DNA from: Chloroflexota bacterium
GTDB lineage: Bacteria > Chloroflexota > Anaerolineae > Anaerolineales > Anaerolineaceae
DNA: 64,000 nucleotides
Assembly (NCBI GenBank): GCA_016887485.1
Contig: CP069394.1
Coordinates: 2,604,001 to 2,668,000 of the forward strand
Direction: 5' to 3'
The notes beneath the pieces were generated by a model. It did no database searches, was not told the origin of the DNA, and saw nothing but the letters and a program-made list of their open reading frames with translations. Both the position numbers and the translations under genes were made by a program. Below, piece after piece: positions 34,098 to 42,414 of the stretch. Position 1 is the stretch's first letter; every line of letters begins with the position of its first letter.

Positions 34098-34832
34098 GTG
34101 GAGACAACAATACAGACTGAACAACACTCTGATTCGATTCTGGATAATCTCTGGTGCCACCTCCGTGAACAGCGCCCTGTCACCCTATACAATAATTACA
34201 AGGGGGTGCCGGTCACATATGACGCAGAAGTCGCAATGGTCTCAACGGAATATGTAGGGTTTATCGCCCATCCCCTGCAGATCGCTGCAATCAAATTGGA
34301 ACGGCAGACGTATATCCAAATTAAAGGGATTCCCGACCCTATTCGGGCGAACCCGATATCCATTGATTACACAAATCGAGTCGTCATGGTGGAAAAGCTA
34401 AAACGGCCGCATGTGATCCATTACGACCTTAATCATTCCTGGATCACCCCTGATCAACCGGTGACTGTTGAGCTGGATTCGGATATGGGAGGGACGCTGG
34501 ATGGCACTCTGGCGACCCTGGCAGCGTTGGAAGATAATTTGTTGCACGTCATCGTTGATGTGCCTGCTGAAGTTCCTTTCAATCGTCAGGACGAGATTCG
34601 ACTCACTTTCAAGCTCCCTGAGGGTGGGGACCTGGTACAGGTGGCTGGCGTTGTTTATTCCCTGACCGGCTCCCAAGGTGAGGAATCCCGCCGTTTGGAA
34701 GTTGAGGGACGGGCAGCACTGCAGGATGAAATTGCAATATTGGCGTATCTCGCCAAGCAGGAAGATGCGCTGATCAGTGAGCTTGAAGCGATTTACATGC
34801 AATTGCGAAAAGGCAGGGGCCTGGAGGATTAG
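34098..34832 (+). CDS. PilZ-like/YcgR-type protein, possible c-di-GMP effector
   Basis: A 244-residue soluble protein with two beta-rich halves, similar in layout to YcgR-N followed by a PilZ-like domain: the first with VTLYNNYKGVPVTYDAEV and VGFIAHPLQIAAIKL, the second with PVTVELDSD and LTFKLPEGGDLVQVAGVVYSL. The classic RxxxR and (D/N)xSxxG ligand motifs are not clear, so c-di-GMP binding is doubtful. The last 35 residues are helical. GTG start at 34098 follows AGGAGA at good spacing. Terminated by a shared hairpin with pnp. Confidence 0.55.
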   Translation: METTIQTEQHSDSILDNLWCHLREQRPVTLYNNYKGVPVTYDAEVAMVSTEYVGFIAHPLQIAAIKLERQTYIQIKGIPDPIRANPISIDYTNRVVMVEKLKRPHVIHYDLNHSWITPDQPVTVELDSDMGGTLDGTLATLAALEDNLLHVIVDVPAEVPFNRQDEIRLTFKLPEGGDLVQVAGVVYSLTGSQGEESRRLEVEGRAALQDEIAILAYLAKQEDALISELEAIYMQLRKGRGLED

Positions 34833-34859
34833 CCCAACCTCGGTTTTAATTAAAAATAA

Positions 34860-34891
34860 GAACTGACCTCAATTGAGGCCAGTTCTTTTTT
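34860..34891. terminator. Bidirectional terminator between the PilZ-like gene and pnp
   Basis: A nearly perfect palindrome (GAACTG-A-CCTCAATTGAGG-C-CAGTTC) with T-runs on both outer sides, between two convergent genes. Confidence 0.9.
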
Positions 34892-34908
34892 ATTTAATCA
34901 GGCTTAGT

Positions 34909-37134
34909 TTAGCGTCGGCTGCGGTTATTGCTGCGTCCACCGCCGCGGTTACCACCACCACGGTTGCCACCGCTGCTCTTCTTATTGTTGGCTTTATCCT
35001 GAGCCTGGGCTTCTTCGAGGGTCCAGCCTTCGAGAAGTGCCTGGCGGGAAAGCCGGACACGGCCCTGGTTGTCGATGTTGGTCACCATCACGGTGATCTC
35101 ATCGCCTTCGTTGACGACATCGGTCACCTTGGTGACGTGGTTTGTGTCCAACTGGGAAATGTGCACCAGGCCATCCTGTCCGGGGAGGATCTCGACGAAT
35201 GCGCCGAAATCGGTTGTGCGGACGACCTTACCGGTGTAAATCCGGCCGATTTCAACTTCTTCGGTCAGGCGTTCAATCCGATCGCGGGCGGCTTTGTAAC
35301 CTTCACCGTCGATTGCGGCGATGTAGACTGTGCCGTCATCGTTGATGTCAATCTTGGTGCCGGTTTCTTCCTGCAGGGAGCGAATGGTCTCGCCGCCCTT
35401 ACCGATCACTGCGCCAATCTTGTCGACGGGCACTTTGATGATCTCGATCCGGGGGGCATGGTCCTTGATCTCGCTGCGAGGCTCGGAAATGGTTTCGAGC
35501 ATCTTGCCGAGGATGAGCAAGCGGGCTTTGCGGGCCTGTTCGAGGGCTTCGGCCATGATCTCGGTCGTCAGACCGCTGATCTTGATATCCATCTGTAAGG
35601 CTGTGATGCCTTCGGTGGTGCCGGTGACCTTGAAGTCCATGTCACCCAGGTGATCTTCCATACCGAGGATATCGGTCAAGATCACATAGTTGCTGTCTTT
35701 CATCACCAGGCCCATAGCGACACCGGAGACGGGCCGTTTGATCGGCACGCCGGTATCCATCAGAGCGAGGGTGGATCCACAGGTGGATGCCATCGACGAG
35801 GAACCATTGGAGGCCATAACCTCAGAAACGAGGCGCAGGGTGTAGGGGAATTCCGACTCATCCGGAAGTACGGGAACGAGAGCGCGTTCTGCCAGCATAC
35901 CGTGACCAATGGAACGGCGGTTGGTAAAGAGACGGCCGGTCTCGCCTACGCAGTAAGGTGGGAAGTTATAGTGATGCATGTAGCGTTTTGTGTCAGTTGG
36001 AACCAGGTTGTCCAGTTCCTGGGCTTCCTTGGGGGTGCCAAGGGTGGCCAGGGTGAGCACCTGGGTCTCACCGCGGGTGAAGAGGCCGGAGCCATGCGCC
36101 CGGGGGCTGACATCAACTTCGCACCAAATGTCACGTATATCTTCTGGGCCGCGGCCATCGGGGCGTTTGCGCTCTGCGATGATGCGGTCCCGGATGATTT
36201 CTTTCTCAGCATCTTCAAAAGCTGAGGCAATTGCTTTTTTCTGGGCTTTCAGCTCCGCTTCGGTCAGGGTTTCAACCTGGTCGGTGGTCATTTCTTCAAT
36301 AACAGCATCTTTCAATTCGCTGATGCCGCCATAGAGGGATTCTTTGGTGTAAGGTTGGTTCATGATCTCGAGCATCTGGCCGCTGATCTTGGCTTTGAGG
36401 GTATCAACAAGGCTCTCGTCTTTGCTAACCAGTTCAATTTCACGTTTTGTCTTGCCAAGTTCACGAGCCATCTGCTCCTGGAGTTCAATGATTGGCTGGA
36501 TGGATTTTTGGGCCAGTTCCAGGGCTTCAATCATCACCTGCTCGGAGACTTCGTTGGCACCAGCTTCAACCATGGCGATAGCTTCTTTGGTGCCAGCCAC
36601 AACCAGATCCAGCTTGGATTCTTCCATCTCGGAGAAGGTCGGGTTGACGACGAGTTCGTCATTGATGTAACCGATCCGGACGGCGCCGACGGGGCCAGAC
36701 CAGGGGATGTCGGAAATCATTAGGGAAGCGGAGGCGGCGTTGATGCAAAGGATATCCAGCGGATTTTCTTCATCTGCTGACATTGACATCAGGATGACCT
36801 GAACTTCATTGCGCATCCCATCCGGGAAGAGGGGGCGAATTGGGCGGTCGGTCATCCGGGCGGTGAGGACGGCCTCACTGGTGGGGCGGCCTTCACGGCG
36901 GAAGAAGGAACCGGGGATACGCCCACCGGCGTACATCCGCTCTTCATAGTCCACGGTCAGGGGGAAGAAATCCAGCCCTTCCCGCACGCCACCCATTGTG
37001 GCTGCGCAGAAAATTACGCTGTCACCCATTTGAACGGTTACGGCGCCGCCAGCCTGTCCGGCCAGCTTGCCAGTTTCGATGATAATTTCCTTATCGCCGA
37101 CTTTGGCTCGGTAATTCTTAACTTCGGGTTTCAT
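34909..37134 (-). CDS. pnp: Polyribonucleotide nucleotidyltransferase (PNPase)
   Basis: A 741-residue PNPase: two RNase PH-like domains (the first with FFPLTVDYEERMYAGGRIPGS... short blocks visible near residue 60-75; the second with GRGPEDIRDIWCEV and MASNGSSSMASTCGSTLALMD), a linker helical domain, KH domain (VIGKGGETIRSLQEETGTKI) and S1 domain (YTGKVVRTTDFGAFVEILPG). The tail is Gly/Arg/Asn-rich (about 25 residues). It degrades RNA phosphorolytically with partners. Downstream of rpsO on the same strand, the classical rpsO-pnp pairing, with a 222-bp gap that may hold a processing or autoregulatory hairpin; nothing else seen there. Confidence 0.96.
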   Translation of the reverse strand: MKPEVKNYRAKVGDKEIIIETGKLAGQAGGAVTVQMGDSVIFCAATMGGVREGLDFFPLTVDYEERMYAGGRIPGSFFRREGRPTSEAVLTARMTDRPIRPLFPDGMRNEVQVILMSMSADEENPLDILCINAASASLMISDIPWSGPVGAVRIGYINDELVVNPTFSEMEESKLDLVVAGTKEAIAMVEAGANEVSEQVMIEALELAQKSIQPIIELQEQMARELGKTKREIELVSKDESLVDTLKAKISGQMLEIMNQPYTKESLYGGISELKDAVIEEMTTDQVETLTEAELKAQKKAIASAFEDAEKEIIRDRIIAERKRPDGRGPEDIRDIWCEVDVSPRAHGSGLFTRGETQVLTLATLGTPKEAQELDNLVPTDTKRYMHHYNFPPYCVGETGRLFTNRRSIGHGMLAERALVPVLPDESEFPYTLRLVSEVMASNGSSSMASTCGSTLALMDTGVPIKRPVSGVAMGLVMKDSNYVILTDILGMEDHLGDMDFKVTGTTEGITALQMDIKISGLTTEIMAEALEQARKARLLILGKMLETISEPRSEIKDHAPRIEIIKVPVDKIGAVIGKGGETIRSLQEETGTKIDINDDGTVYIAAIDGEGYKAARDRIERLTEEVEIGRIYTGKVVRTTDFGAFVEILPGQDGLVHISQLDTNHVTKVTDVVNEGDEITVMVTNIDNQGRVRLSRQALLEGWTLEEAQAQDKANNKKSSGGNRGGGNRGGGRSNNRSRR

Positions 37135-37356
37135 ATTAATCCCTTCAACTATAATTTTCCCGCCCAGTCAGGGACTGAAAACCGGTGAGGCACCCGTCCT
37201 CAGCAATTTTCAATTCCCGACCGGCGGCCTTGAACGACTTAAAAAAGTTTACCGCAGAGTAGTTAATTGCGAAGTCTTATCATTGACACCAGATTAACGG
37301 CTCGGCAATCAGCTTCTTCTGCGGTTTTTCCCCGATTAGGTTCAAGAACGCAATAA

Positions 37357-37629
37357 TTATTTTTTGCGGATCTTGAGCTTTTCGGTGAGCGCCAGATAAC
37401 GTTTGTAATCTTTACGGCGCAAGTATGCCAGTAAACGGCGGCGTTGACCAACCAACTTGAGCAGACCCCTTCGGGAACTTTCATCGTGCTTATTTACCCG
37501 GAGGTGATCTGTTAGTTGCGTGATCCGCTTGGAAAGGATTGCGATTTGGACCTCAGGGGAACCTGTGTCCTCACCATGCCGTTTGTATTCATCAATGATT
37601 TCTACTTTTGCTTCTTTTCCTAAAGCCAT
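37357..37629 (-). CDS. rpsO: 30S ribosomal protein S15
   Basis: A 90-residue S15 with the conserved [19 protein letters not shown] and [23 protein letters not shown] blocks. It binds 16S rRNA in the platform. Start at 37629 is chosen because [12 protein letters not shown] is the usual beginning and AGGAG lies 10 bp before; the frame extends upstream across the leader. Promoter at 37717-37744 gives an untranslated leader of about 80 nt, where S15 often controls its own synthesis. Confidence 0.96.
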   Translation of the reverse strand: MALGKEAKVEIIDEYKRHGEDTGSPEVQIAILSKRITQLTDHLRVNKHDESSRRGLLKLVGQRRRLLAYLRRKDYKRYLALTEKLKIRKK

Positions 37630-37716
37630 GACACTGCTACTCCTTATTAGTTTTATTTTGCAGGTCTCCATGCACCCAGCCAAAATTGACCAGGTACAGG
37701 ACCAGTCACTCGTAAC

Positions 37717-37744
37717 ATTATACCAGAGAGGCACATTTATGCAA
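37717..37744 (-). promoter_or_regulatory. rpsO-pnp promoter
   Basis: TTGCAT (minus strand, 37739-37744), a 16-bp spacer and perfect TATAAT (37717-37722). Confidence 0.75.
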
Positions 37745-37759
37745 GCCTAGCTAAACGAC

Positions 37760-40279
37760 CTAACTCGTAGAATCCGGTGTCCACCTGAGTTCCAGCGATG
37801 TTCCCTGCTTTGGGGAGGAATGAATGGAAACGGAGGCATTGATGATCTTCGCTCTTTCAAAAATATTTGCCAGACCGAAGTGATGGTTCGCTAAAAGTTC
37901 GTTTATATTAGGCGGGCCCTGGAATGGCAGACCAATGCCATCATCGGTAATGCTGAGTTTGAACTCGTCTTCGGTAAACCGGCCTGTTATCAGGATTGAT
38001 TGCGCCTGAGCATGTTCGTAGGCATTATGACATGCCTGCTGGATGATGCGGTAAAGATGAAGCTCAACATTTTGATCGTAATTAAGCGGTTTGGGGACAT
38101 AGAGATTCGTTTCGATCTTGATTTTGCCGCCGATTTGTGCTTCGGGCTGATCTGCCAACTCTTCAATGGCTACATCTAAGCCCATGTCGAGGCTGGAGGG
38201 CCGTAGGCCGCTCATAATTTCCCGAACCATATCATTGATCTGCTGAACGGCTTTCTCAAACTCTTTTTGGTCGGAATTGCTGCTTTGCAATTCCACCAAG
38301 TAGCCCAGCGAGGGCAGTAAAACATCATGTAGGTCCCGGGCGAGCTCTGCTTTTTCAGCTTCTTGCCTTTCCATATTGACGTTGTAGAGCGTTTCCAATA
38401 GTTCATTTTGGTGGATGTTGAGCAGGGTTATGGCGGTTTGATTGGCCAGGGTTTTTAATATGGTTTTGAAGCCTTCATCGTAGATATTATTTGGGTCACG
38501 CCATCCGAATAGCCATACGCCTAGGAACTCATCATCCAGTGATAAGGGCAAAACAAGTTTAACCCAGGGACAGGCGTCCCAGAGGTAATTGTTTGATGGC
38601 AAGAATTTAAGCGTCTGTAGTTTTGTTGATTGGATCAGCTTCTGGCATTCTTCATCGTTGATTCCTGTTCGCAAGAAGGTTTTTGGTTGAGGCTGGCCAT
38701 CAAATAAAAGAAGAATGGATTCCCGGATCATTAAGCTGGGAAGAATTTCTTCTTTTATCAAATTGACCAGGGATGGGTGATCGAGGCTGAGCGTGATTTT
38801 CTGCGTAAATTGGTGGATTAAGTTATCTGGGGGCAATTTTATGCCAAGGATCACGCGATCAAAGAACGCCAGAAAATACTTGAAGAAAAGAACTGAAAGT
38901 CCGGTACCAACGACTGCCACAATCGATGAGAACAGAATTGTTGTGAAAGGCTCTCCTCGAAGAAGAGGAAATGATAGGAGCGCCAAAACATATAAGGGCG
39001 AGAGGAAGAATAGGAAGTTGATGAAAGCGGCTGCCCGGTTAGCGCTGAACCTTAATGTATAAGACTGGTTCTGAAAGAGGTTGATCTGATCGTTTGCAAG
39101 GGCTGGCATGATCAGCAACATTCCAAAGCCAGTTAGTCCGATTAAGAAAGTTGAACCAAAGGAGATGATTGATCGAAGAGTTGGATTTATTGAGACAGTA
39201 GGTGCAATGACCATGAAAAAGGCAAAGATGAAGGCAAGGAAGATCCCGCTGATGAAGAGTCTCATAGCCACATTGATTCGAGGAAATTCTTGTTTCAAAC
39301 TGGTTTTATAAGCTGTAAAGAAATAAAAACCTGGTATTGCAGTCAGGCCGATTATGGCGATGTTGGAATTCTGGGGGACCTTATTGATGAACATCATCAC
39401 AGCCAAGAAGATAATGGGAATAATCGCAATGATGTAGGAGCCAAGCAAGGACCACATCATTGAGCGAAGTCCCTTGAATTTAAAGAATTTAATAATTAGC
39501 AGTGTGAGAGAACTTCCCATGGACAGGATAAAACCAAGTAAATAGATCCCTGATGGAAGGAAATCTAGGATATCCAATAGGGCTAGGGTTACTGGCAGAA
39601 TATAAATTATGACACCAACCCACTTCTTCCAATTTTTAAAAGGTATTGGAAAGAGCCAATGGAGATTGATGGCGATTGGAACGCTGAGCCAAATAAAAAC
39701 ACGCATTATTTTACTTGCGGACCAATAACCAATGGATGAAATTTGACCTGCGCTGATCCAGATTGCAAAAGAAAAGAAGAAAAAGTAAAGCAGCGTTCGC
39801 GTTTTTGATCTGGGTCGGATGAAGAGAATAGCGATCAACCCGGCGGCAAAAAATGGATATGGGATGATCCAATCACCCGTAAGTCTAGCTAAAAAACTAT
39901 GCTCACTTCCAGCGGGCTTAGGCATGTCCACTTGCAATTCATCCCCATTCCTAAGCAAGGTAATATGGAGATTTTCACCTATTTCGGTTTGTATGATCGG
40001 GTTTTCTTCGAAGGAATTGTTGAAATCCTGCGGTGCTACATTGTTAATCGATAGAATAATGTCGTCTTCCTGGATAACACCACTGACAATTTCATCAACC
40101 CCCGTAACCTGCCCGTTATTGGAATTGATAAAGAATCCAATATAGGGCCTTAGGAACAACAAGGTGTAGGTGAATAAGAGCAATGTGCAAAGCACCACAA
40201 AAGATAAGAACAGCTCTGACCATTGTTTTACGGTTTCGGTTCTGATTTTGTTTAGGGAAAATTGATTTTTATTTGCCAT
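37760..40279 (-). CDS. ComP-like sensor histidine kinase (PDZ, multi-TM, HisKA_3)
   Basis: An 839-residue kinase. TM1 lies near residues 23-45, followed by an outer PDZ-like domain (EIVSGVIQEDDIILSINNV, then GENLHITLLRNG) to about residue 125, then about nine more membrane helices to roughly residue 480, a GAF-like middle region, and a NarL-type kinase core: HisKA_3 ELARDLHDVLLP with His651, N box ACHNAYEHA near 752, G1 DDGIGLP near 779 and G2 FGLANIFERAKI. This PDZ-plus-ten-TM-plus-HisKA_3 plan matches ComP, the receptor of the ComX pheromone in Bacillus. It is divergent from, and 33 bp apart from, a ComX-like peptide gene. No cognate LuxR-type regulator is adjacent. Start MANK is chosen over an upstream frame that runs into the peptide gene. 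Confidence 0.85.
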   Translation of the reverse strand: MANKNQFSLNKIRTETVKQWSELFLSFVVLCTLLLFTYTLLFLRPYIGFFINSNNGQVTGVDEIVSGVIQEDDIILSINNVAPQDFNNSFEENPIIQTEIGENLHITLLRNGDELQVDMPKPAGSEHSFLARLTGDWIIPYPFFAAGLIAILFIRPRSKTRTLLYFFFFSFAIWISAGQISSIGYWSASKIMRVFIWLSVPIAINLHWLFPIPFKNWKKWVGVIIYILPVTLALLDILDFLPSGIYLLGFILSMGSSLTLLIIKFFKFKGLRSMMWSLLGSYIIAIIPIIFLAVMMFINKVPQNSNIAIIGLTAIPGFYFFTAYKTSLKQEFPRINVAMRLFISGIFLAFIFAFFMVIAPTVSINPTLRSIISFGSTFLIGLTGFGMLLIMPALANDQINLFQNQSYTLRFSANRAAAFINFLFFLSPLYVLALLSFPLLRGEPFTTILFSSIVAVVGTGLSVLFFKYFLAFFDRVILGIKLPPDNLIHQFTQKITLSLDHPSLVNLIKEEILPSLMIRESILLLFDGQPQPKTFLRTGINDEECQKLIQSTKLQTLKFLPSNNYLWDACPWVKLVLPLSLDDEFLGVWLFGWRDPNNIYDEGFKTILKTLANQTAITLLNIHQNELLETLYNVNMERQEAEKAELARDLHDVLLPSLGYLVELQSSNSDQKEFEKAVQQINDMVREIMSGLRPSSLDMGLDVAIEELADQPEAQIGGKIKIETNLYVPKPLNYDQNVELHLYRIIQQACHNAYEHAQAQSILITGRFTEDEFKLSITDDGIGLPFQGPPNINELLANHHFGLANIFERAKIINASVSIHSSPKQGTSLELRWTPDSTS

Positions 40280-40312
40280 TATGAAATTCCCGATAGAAAG
40301 GAGGTGAGACTG

Positions 40313-40459
40313 ATGAAAGAATTTTACAACCAGCTTCAACAAGCTGAACAGAAGCAAGATGCCAGGCTATCTCAATTGGCCAAAGTTTGTAAGACCGAAT
40401 TGAGTGAAATTCTGGCGAACAATTCGTTGGATCCCTGGACCTGGTGGACCGAGGAATAG
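40313..40459 (+). CDS. ComX-like pheromone precursor peptide (Trp-rich C-terminus)
   Basis: A 48-residue peptide with a near-perfect ribosome site (AAAGGAGGTGA, 40298-40308). The N-terminal two-thirds is a charged Gln/Lys/Glu-rich helix with one Cys; the C-terminus is NNSLDPWTWWTEE, with Trp at 42, 44 and 45. ComX precursors in Bacillus are of similar length (about 55), poorly conserved, and carry a Trp a few residues from the end that ComQ prenylates before release of the C-terminal fragment. Here W45 lies four residues from the end. The prenyl-transferase gene begins 2 bp downstream and a ComP-like receptor is divergent. The assignment rests on context plus this Trp tail, not on strong similarity. 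Confidence 0.7.
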   Translation: MKEFYNQLQQAEQKQDARLSQLAKVCKTELSEILANNSLDPWTWWTEE

Positions 40460-40461
40460 AA

Positions 40462-41442
40462 TTGACTGGATGTGCCGGTAATTTTGCCGAATTATCGGCA
40501 CTCCCTCAGGAAGAGAGAAAAATGTACCAAAAGATCACACAATATTTACAGGATGATGAATTTATTAACCCATGGCCTGACCTGATGCAGTTTGTCATTA
40601 GGATTATAAACGATAAACCTAAGCATATTTTAATCCCGGGTTTAATTGCGGCGGCTTATGATGGCGTAATTGAAAAGCAGGTTATGGCGAATGCATCTCT
40701 CACATTGCTCTTCTCCGCAATTATCTCTGTGGATAGTATTTTGGATGGCGATGAGGTTGGTCCAACGGCGGGGCATTCTTGTGGTGAGCTTGCCAATACG
40801 AGCCTTGGTCTGGCTGGATGGGCGGCCCATGTCCTCAGAAGGCTCTCGGAGGCGTCGCATCAATATAAAGATGGTATTGAGACAATTTCCAGGGTGTTAT
40901 ATCAGGTTTCGTTCGGTCAGGCTTTGGACGCAAGTAACCCTGAAACGGAAGAGGCCTATTGGCAGCTGGCAGTGATGAAAAGCGGCGCGTTTTTCTTCGG
41001 GGCGTTCTCACTGGGCGGTCTCGTGGGTGGCGCCTCTGCTGCTGATCTCACACGCTTATCGGCGCTGGGGCAATATTACGGTGTGATGCTCCAGCTCCAT
41101 GATGATCTGCGCGACGCCCTGGAAGCGCCGGCGAACTCAGATTGGTTGAATGGGCGTTATACCCTCCCGATCCTTTATGCACACTTGGTGGATCACCCGG
41201 AACGGGAGCGTTTTGATGCCATTCGGCTGCAGGTTACTGACAGCCTCAAGTTGGAAGAAGCCCAATCCATTCTGATTCGGTCGGGAGCCTTAAGTTACGG
41301 TTTATATCAAATTCAGATGCTGGATGAACAAGTGGCAATGGAACTGGAAGGGCTGAGCACTATAAATGATGGCGAGATTCGGCGAATGTTCGCGGAATTG
41401 GTTCGTCCGGTTGAGCAGTTGCTGGATGTTGTGGCTGTTTAA
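40462..41442 (+). CDS. ComQ-like isoprenyl (polyprenyl synthetase fold) transferase
   Basis: A 326-residue all-helical polyprenyl-synthetase-fold protein. The first Asp-rich motif reads D91-SIL-D95-GD, the second DDLRD at 214-218, and the intervening FGQALD at 151-156 is also family-typical. ComQ uses such a site to attach geranyl or farnesyl to the Trp of ComX. The start is TTG with GAGGA 6 bp upstream, lying 2 bp after the ComX-like stop; GTG 40444 (inside the peptide gene) and ATG 40522 are alternatives. A conventional polyprenyl diphosphate synthase is the alternative reading, but the adjacent Trp-rich peptide and ComP-like kinase favour ComQ. Convergent with dus. Confidence 0.75.
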   Translation: MTGCAGNFAELSALPQEERKMYQKITQYLQDDEFINPWPDLMQFVIRIINDKPKHILIPGLIAAAYDGVIEKQVMANASLTLLFSAIISVDSILDGDEVGPTAGHSCGELANTSLGLAGWAAHVLRRLSEASHQYKDGIETISRVLYQVSFGQALDASNPETEEAYWQLAVMKSGAFFFGAFSLGGLVGGASAADLTRLSALGQYYGVMLQLHDDLRDALEAPANSDWLNGRYTLPILYAHLVDHPERERFDAIRLQVTDSLKLEEAQSILIRSGALSYGLYQIQMLDEQVAMELEGLSTINDGEIRRMFAELVRPVEQLLDVVAV

Positions 41443-41454
41443 TCGAGTTGAAGT

Positions 41455-42414
41455 TTAGAGAAGGGAGAAGATCCGGGTGATTTCCGAATGAACGACATCC
41501 TGATCTTTTTCTTTTAATAGAGCAAGCAGCTCCTCGCGGGGAATGGAGTAGGGCGCAAGGTAAGCTTTCAGATATTTTCGAAAAGTAATTACTCCCTGTT
41601 CACCGTAATGGGCCACGATGGTTTTGAAATGGGTCAAGATGGTTTGCAGTGCGTCCTGCGGACTCACCTGATCCCGGTCCAGGCGGCTGAAGATCCAGGG
41701 GTTGGACACAGCCGCACGGCCAATCATTACCGCATCACAGCCGGTTTCCTGCTTGATCCGCTCAATATCCGCCACCGTTACAACGTCACCGTTGCCAATC
41801 ACCGGAATATGTAAGGCTTGTTTGACCTCTCTGATTGGTTCCCAGATGGCCTGACCTCGATAGGCTTGTTTGCGCGTCCGGCCATGCACTGCAACCATTG
41901 CGCCACCGTTATCTTCAATGATTTTTGCTACCTCAAGATAGTTCAGTGAGCCATCATCCCAACCCAACCGGATCTTGCCAGTCACGGGGATGGTGAATTC
42001 ACGGGTCATGAGTGCGAAGATCCGGGCGATATCTTCGGGCTTGCGCAGTAGGGCCGCACCAGCGCCACGGGAGGTCACGTTTTTGGATTGACACCCCAGG
42101 TTGATGTCCAGAATATCAGGTTTGACATCTTCGACCAATGGGACCGCTGCAGTGAGCATCCTTTCGGGGTCGTTCCCGAGGATTTGGAGGGAGACCGGGC
42201 GTTGATCTTCGGTGAAGATGGTTCGCTTGGGGTAGCGGGGATTGTCTTCAATCACATCCAGGGCGTTGATGAATTCCGTCACGACCATTGCTGACCCCAA
42301 CCCGCGGCAAAGTGCACGGAAGGGATTATCGGTGATTCCGTCCATGGGCGCCAGGATCAGGTCCCCAAAAATAGGCACGGAGCCGATCATGAAGGTGGGT
42401 TCTTTGGTGTTCAT
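41455..42414 (-). CDS. tRNA-dihydrouridine synthase
   Basis: A 319-residue FMN enzyme that reduces uridines in tRNA. It shows LAPMDGITDNPFRALCR near the start, DINLGCQSKNVTSRGAGAALL with the catalytic Cys, GKIRLGWDD, VHGRTRKQAYRG and IGNGDVVTVADIE, ending in phosphate-binding MIGRAAVSNPWIF. The style is DusB/Dus1-like; the exact uridine position cannot be given. It overlaps queG by 4 bp, so two tRNA-modifying enzymes are cotranscribed. Confidence 0.93.
   Translation of the reverse strand: MNTKEPTFMIGSVPIFGDLILAPMDGITDNPFRALCRGLGSAMVVTEFINALDVIEDNPRYPKRTIFTEDQRPVSLQILGNDPERMLTAAVPLVEDVKPDILDINLGCQSKNVTSRGAGAALLRKPEDIARIFALMTREFTIPVTGKIRLGWDDGSLNYLEVAKIIEDNGGAMVAVHGRTRKQAYRGQAIWEPIREVKQALHIPVIGNGDVVTVADIERIKQETGCDAVMIGRAAVSNPWIFSRLDRDQVSPQDALQTILTHFKTIVAHYGEQGVITFRKYLKAYLAPYSIPREELLALLKEKDQDVVHSEITRIFSLL

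Noticed and set aside
34873-35598. 241-codon plus-strand frame opposite pnp
   Set aside because: It is a shadow of the conserved pnp coding sequence; composition follows from the other strand.
37760-40279. Generic PDZ-containing kinase unrelated to quorum sensing
   Set aside because: Kept as an alternative, but the divergent Trp-rich peptide and prenyl-transferase genes make the ComP reading stronger.
40462-41442. Housekeeping polyprenyl diphosphate synthase (IspA/IspB)
   Set aside because: Possible by fold, but the first Asp motif is atypical (DSILDGD) and the immediate coupling to a small Trp-tailed peptide gene is the ComQ arrangement.
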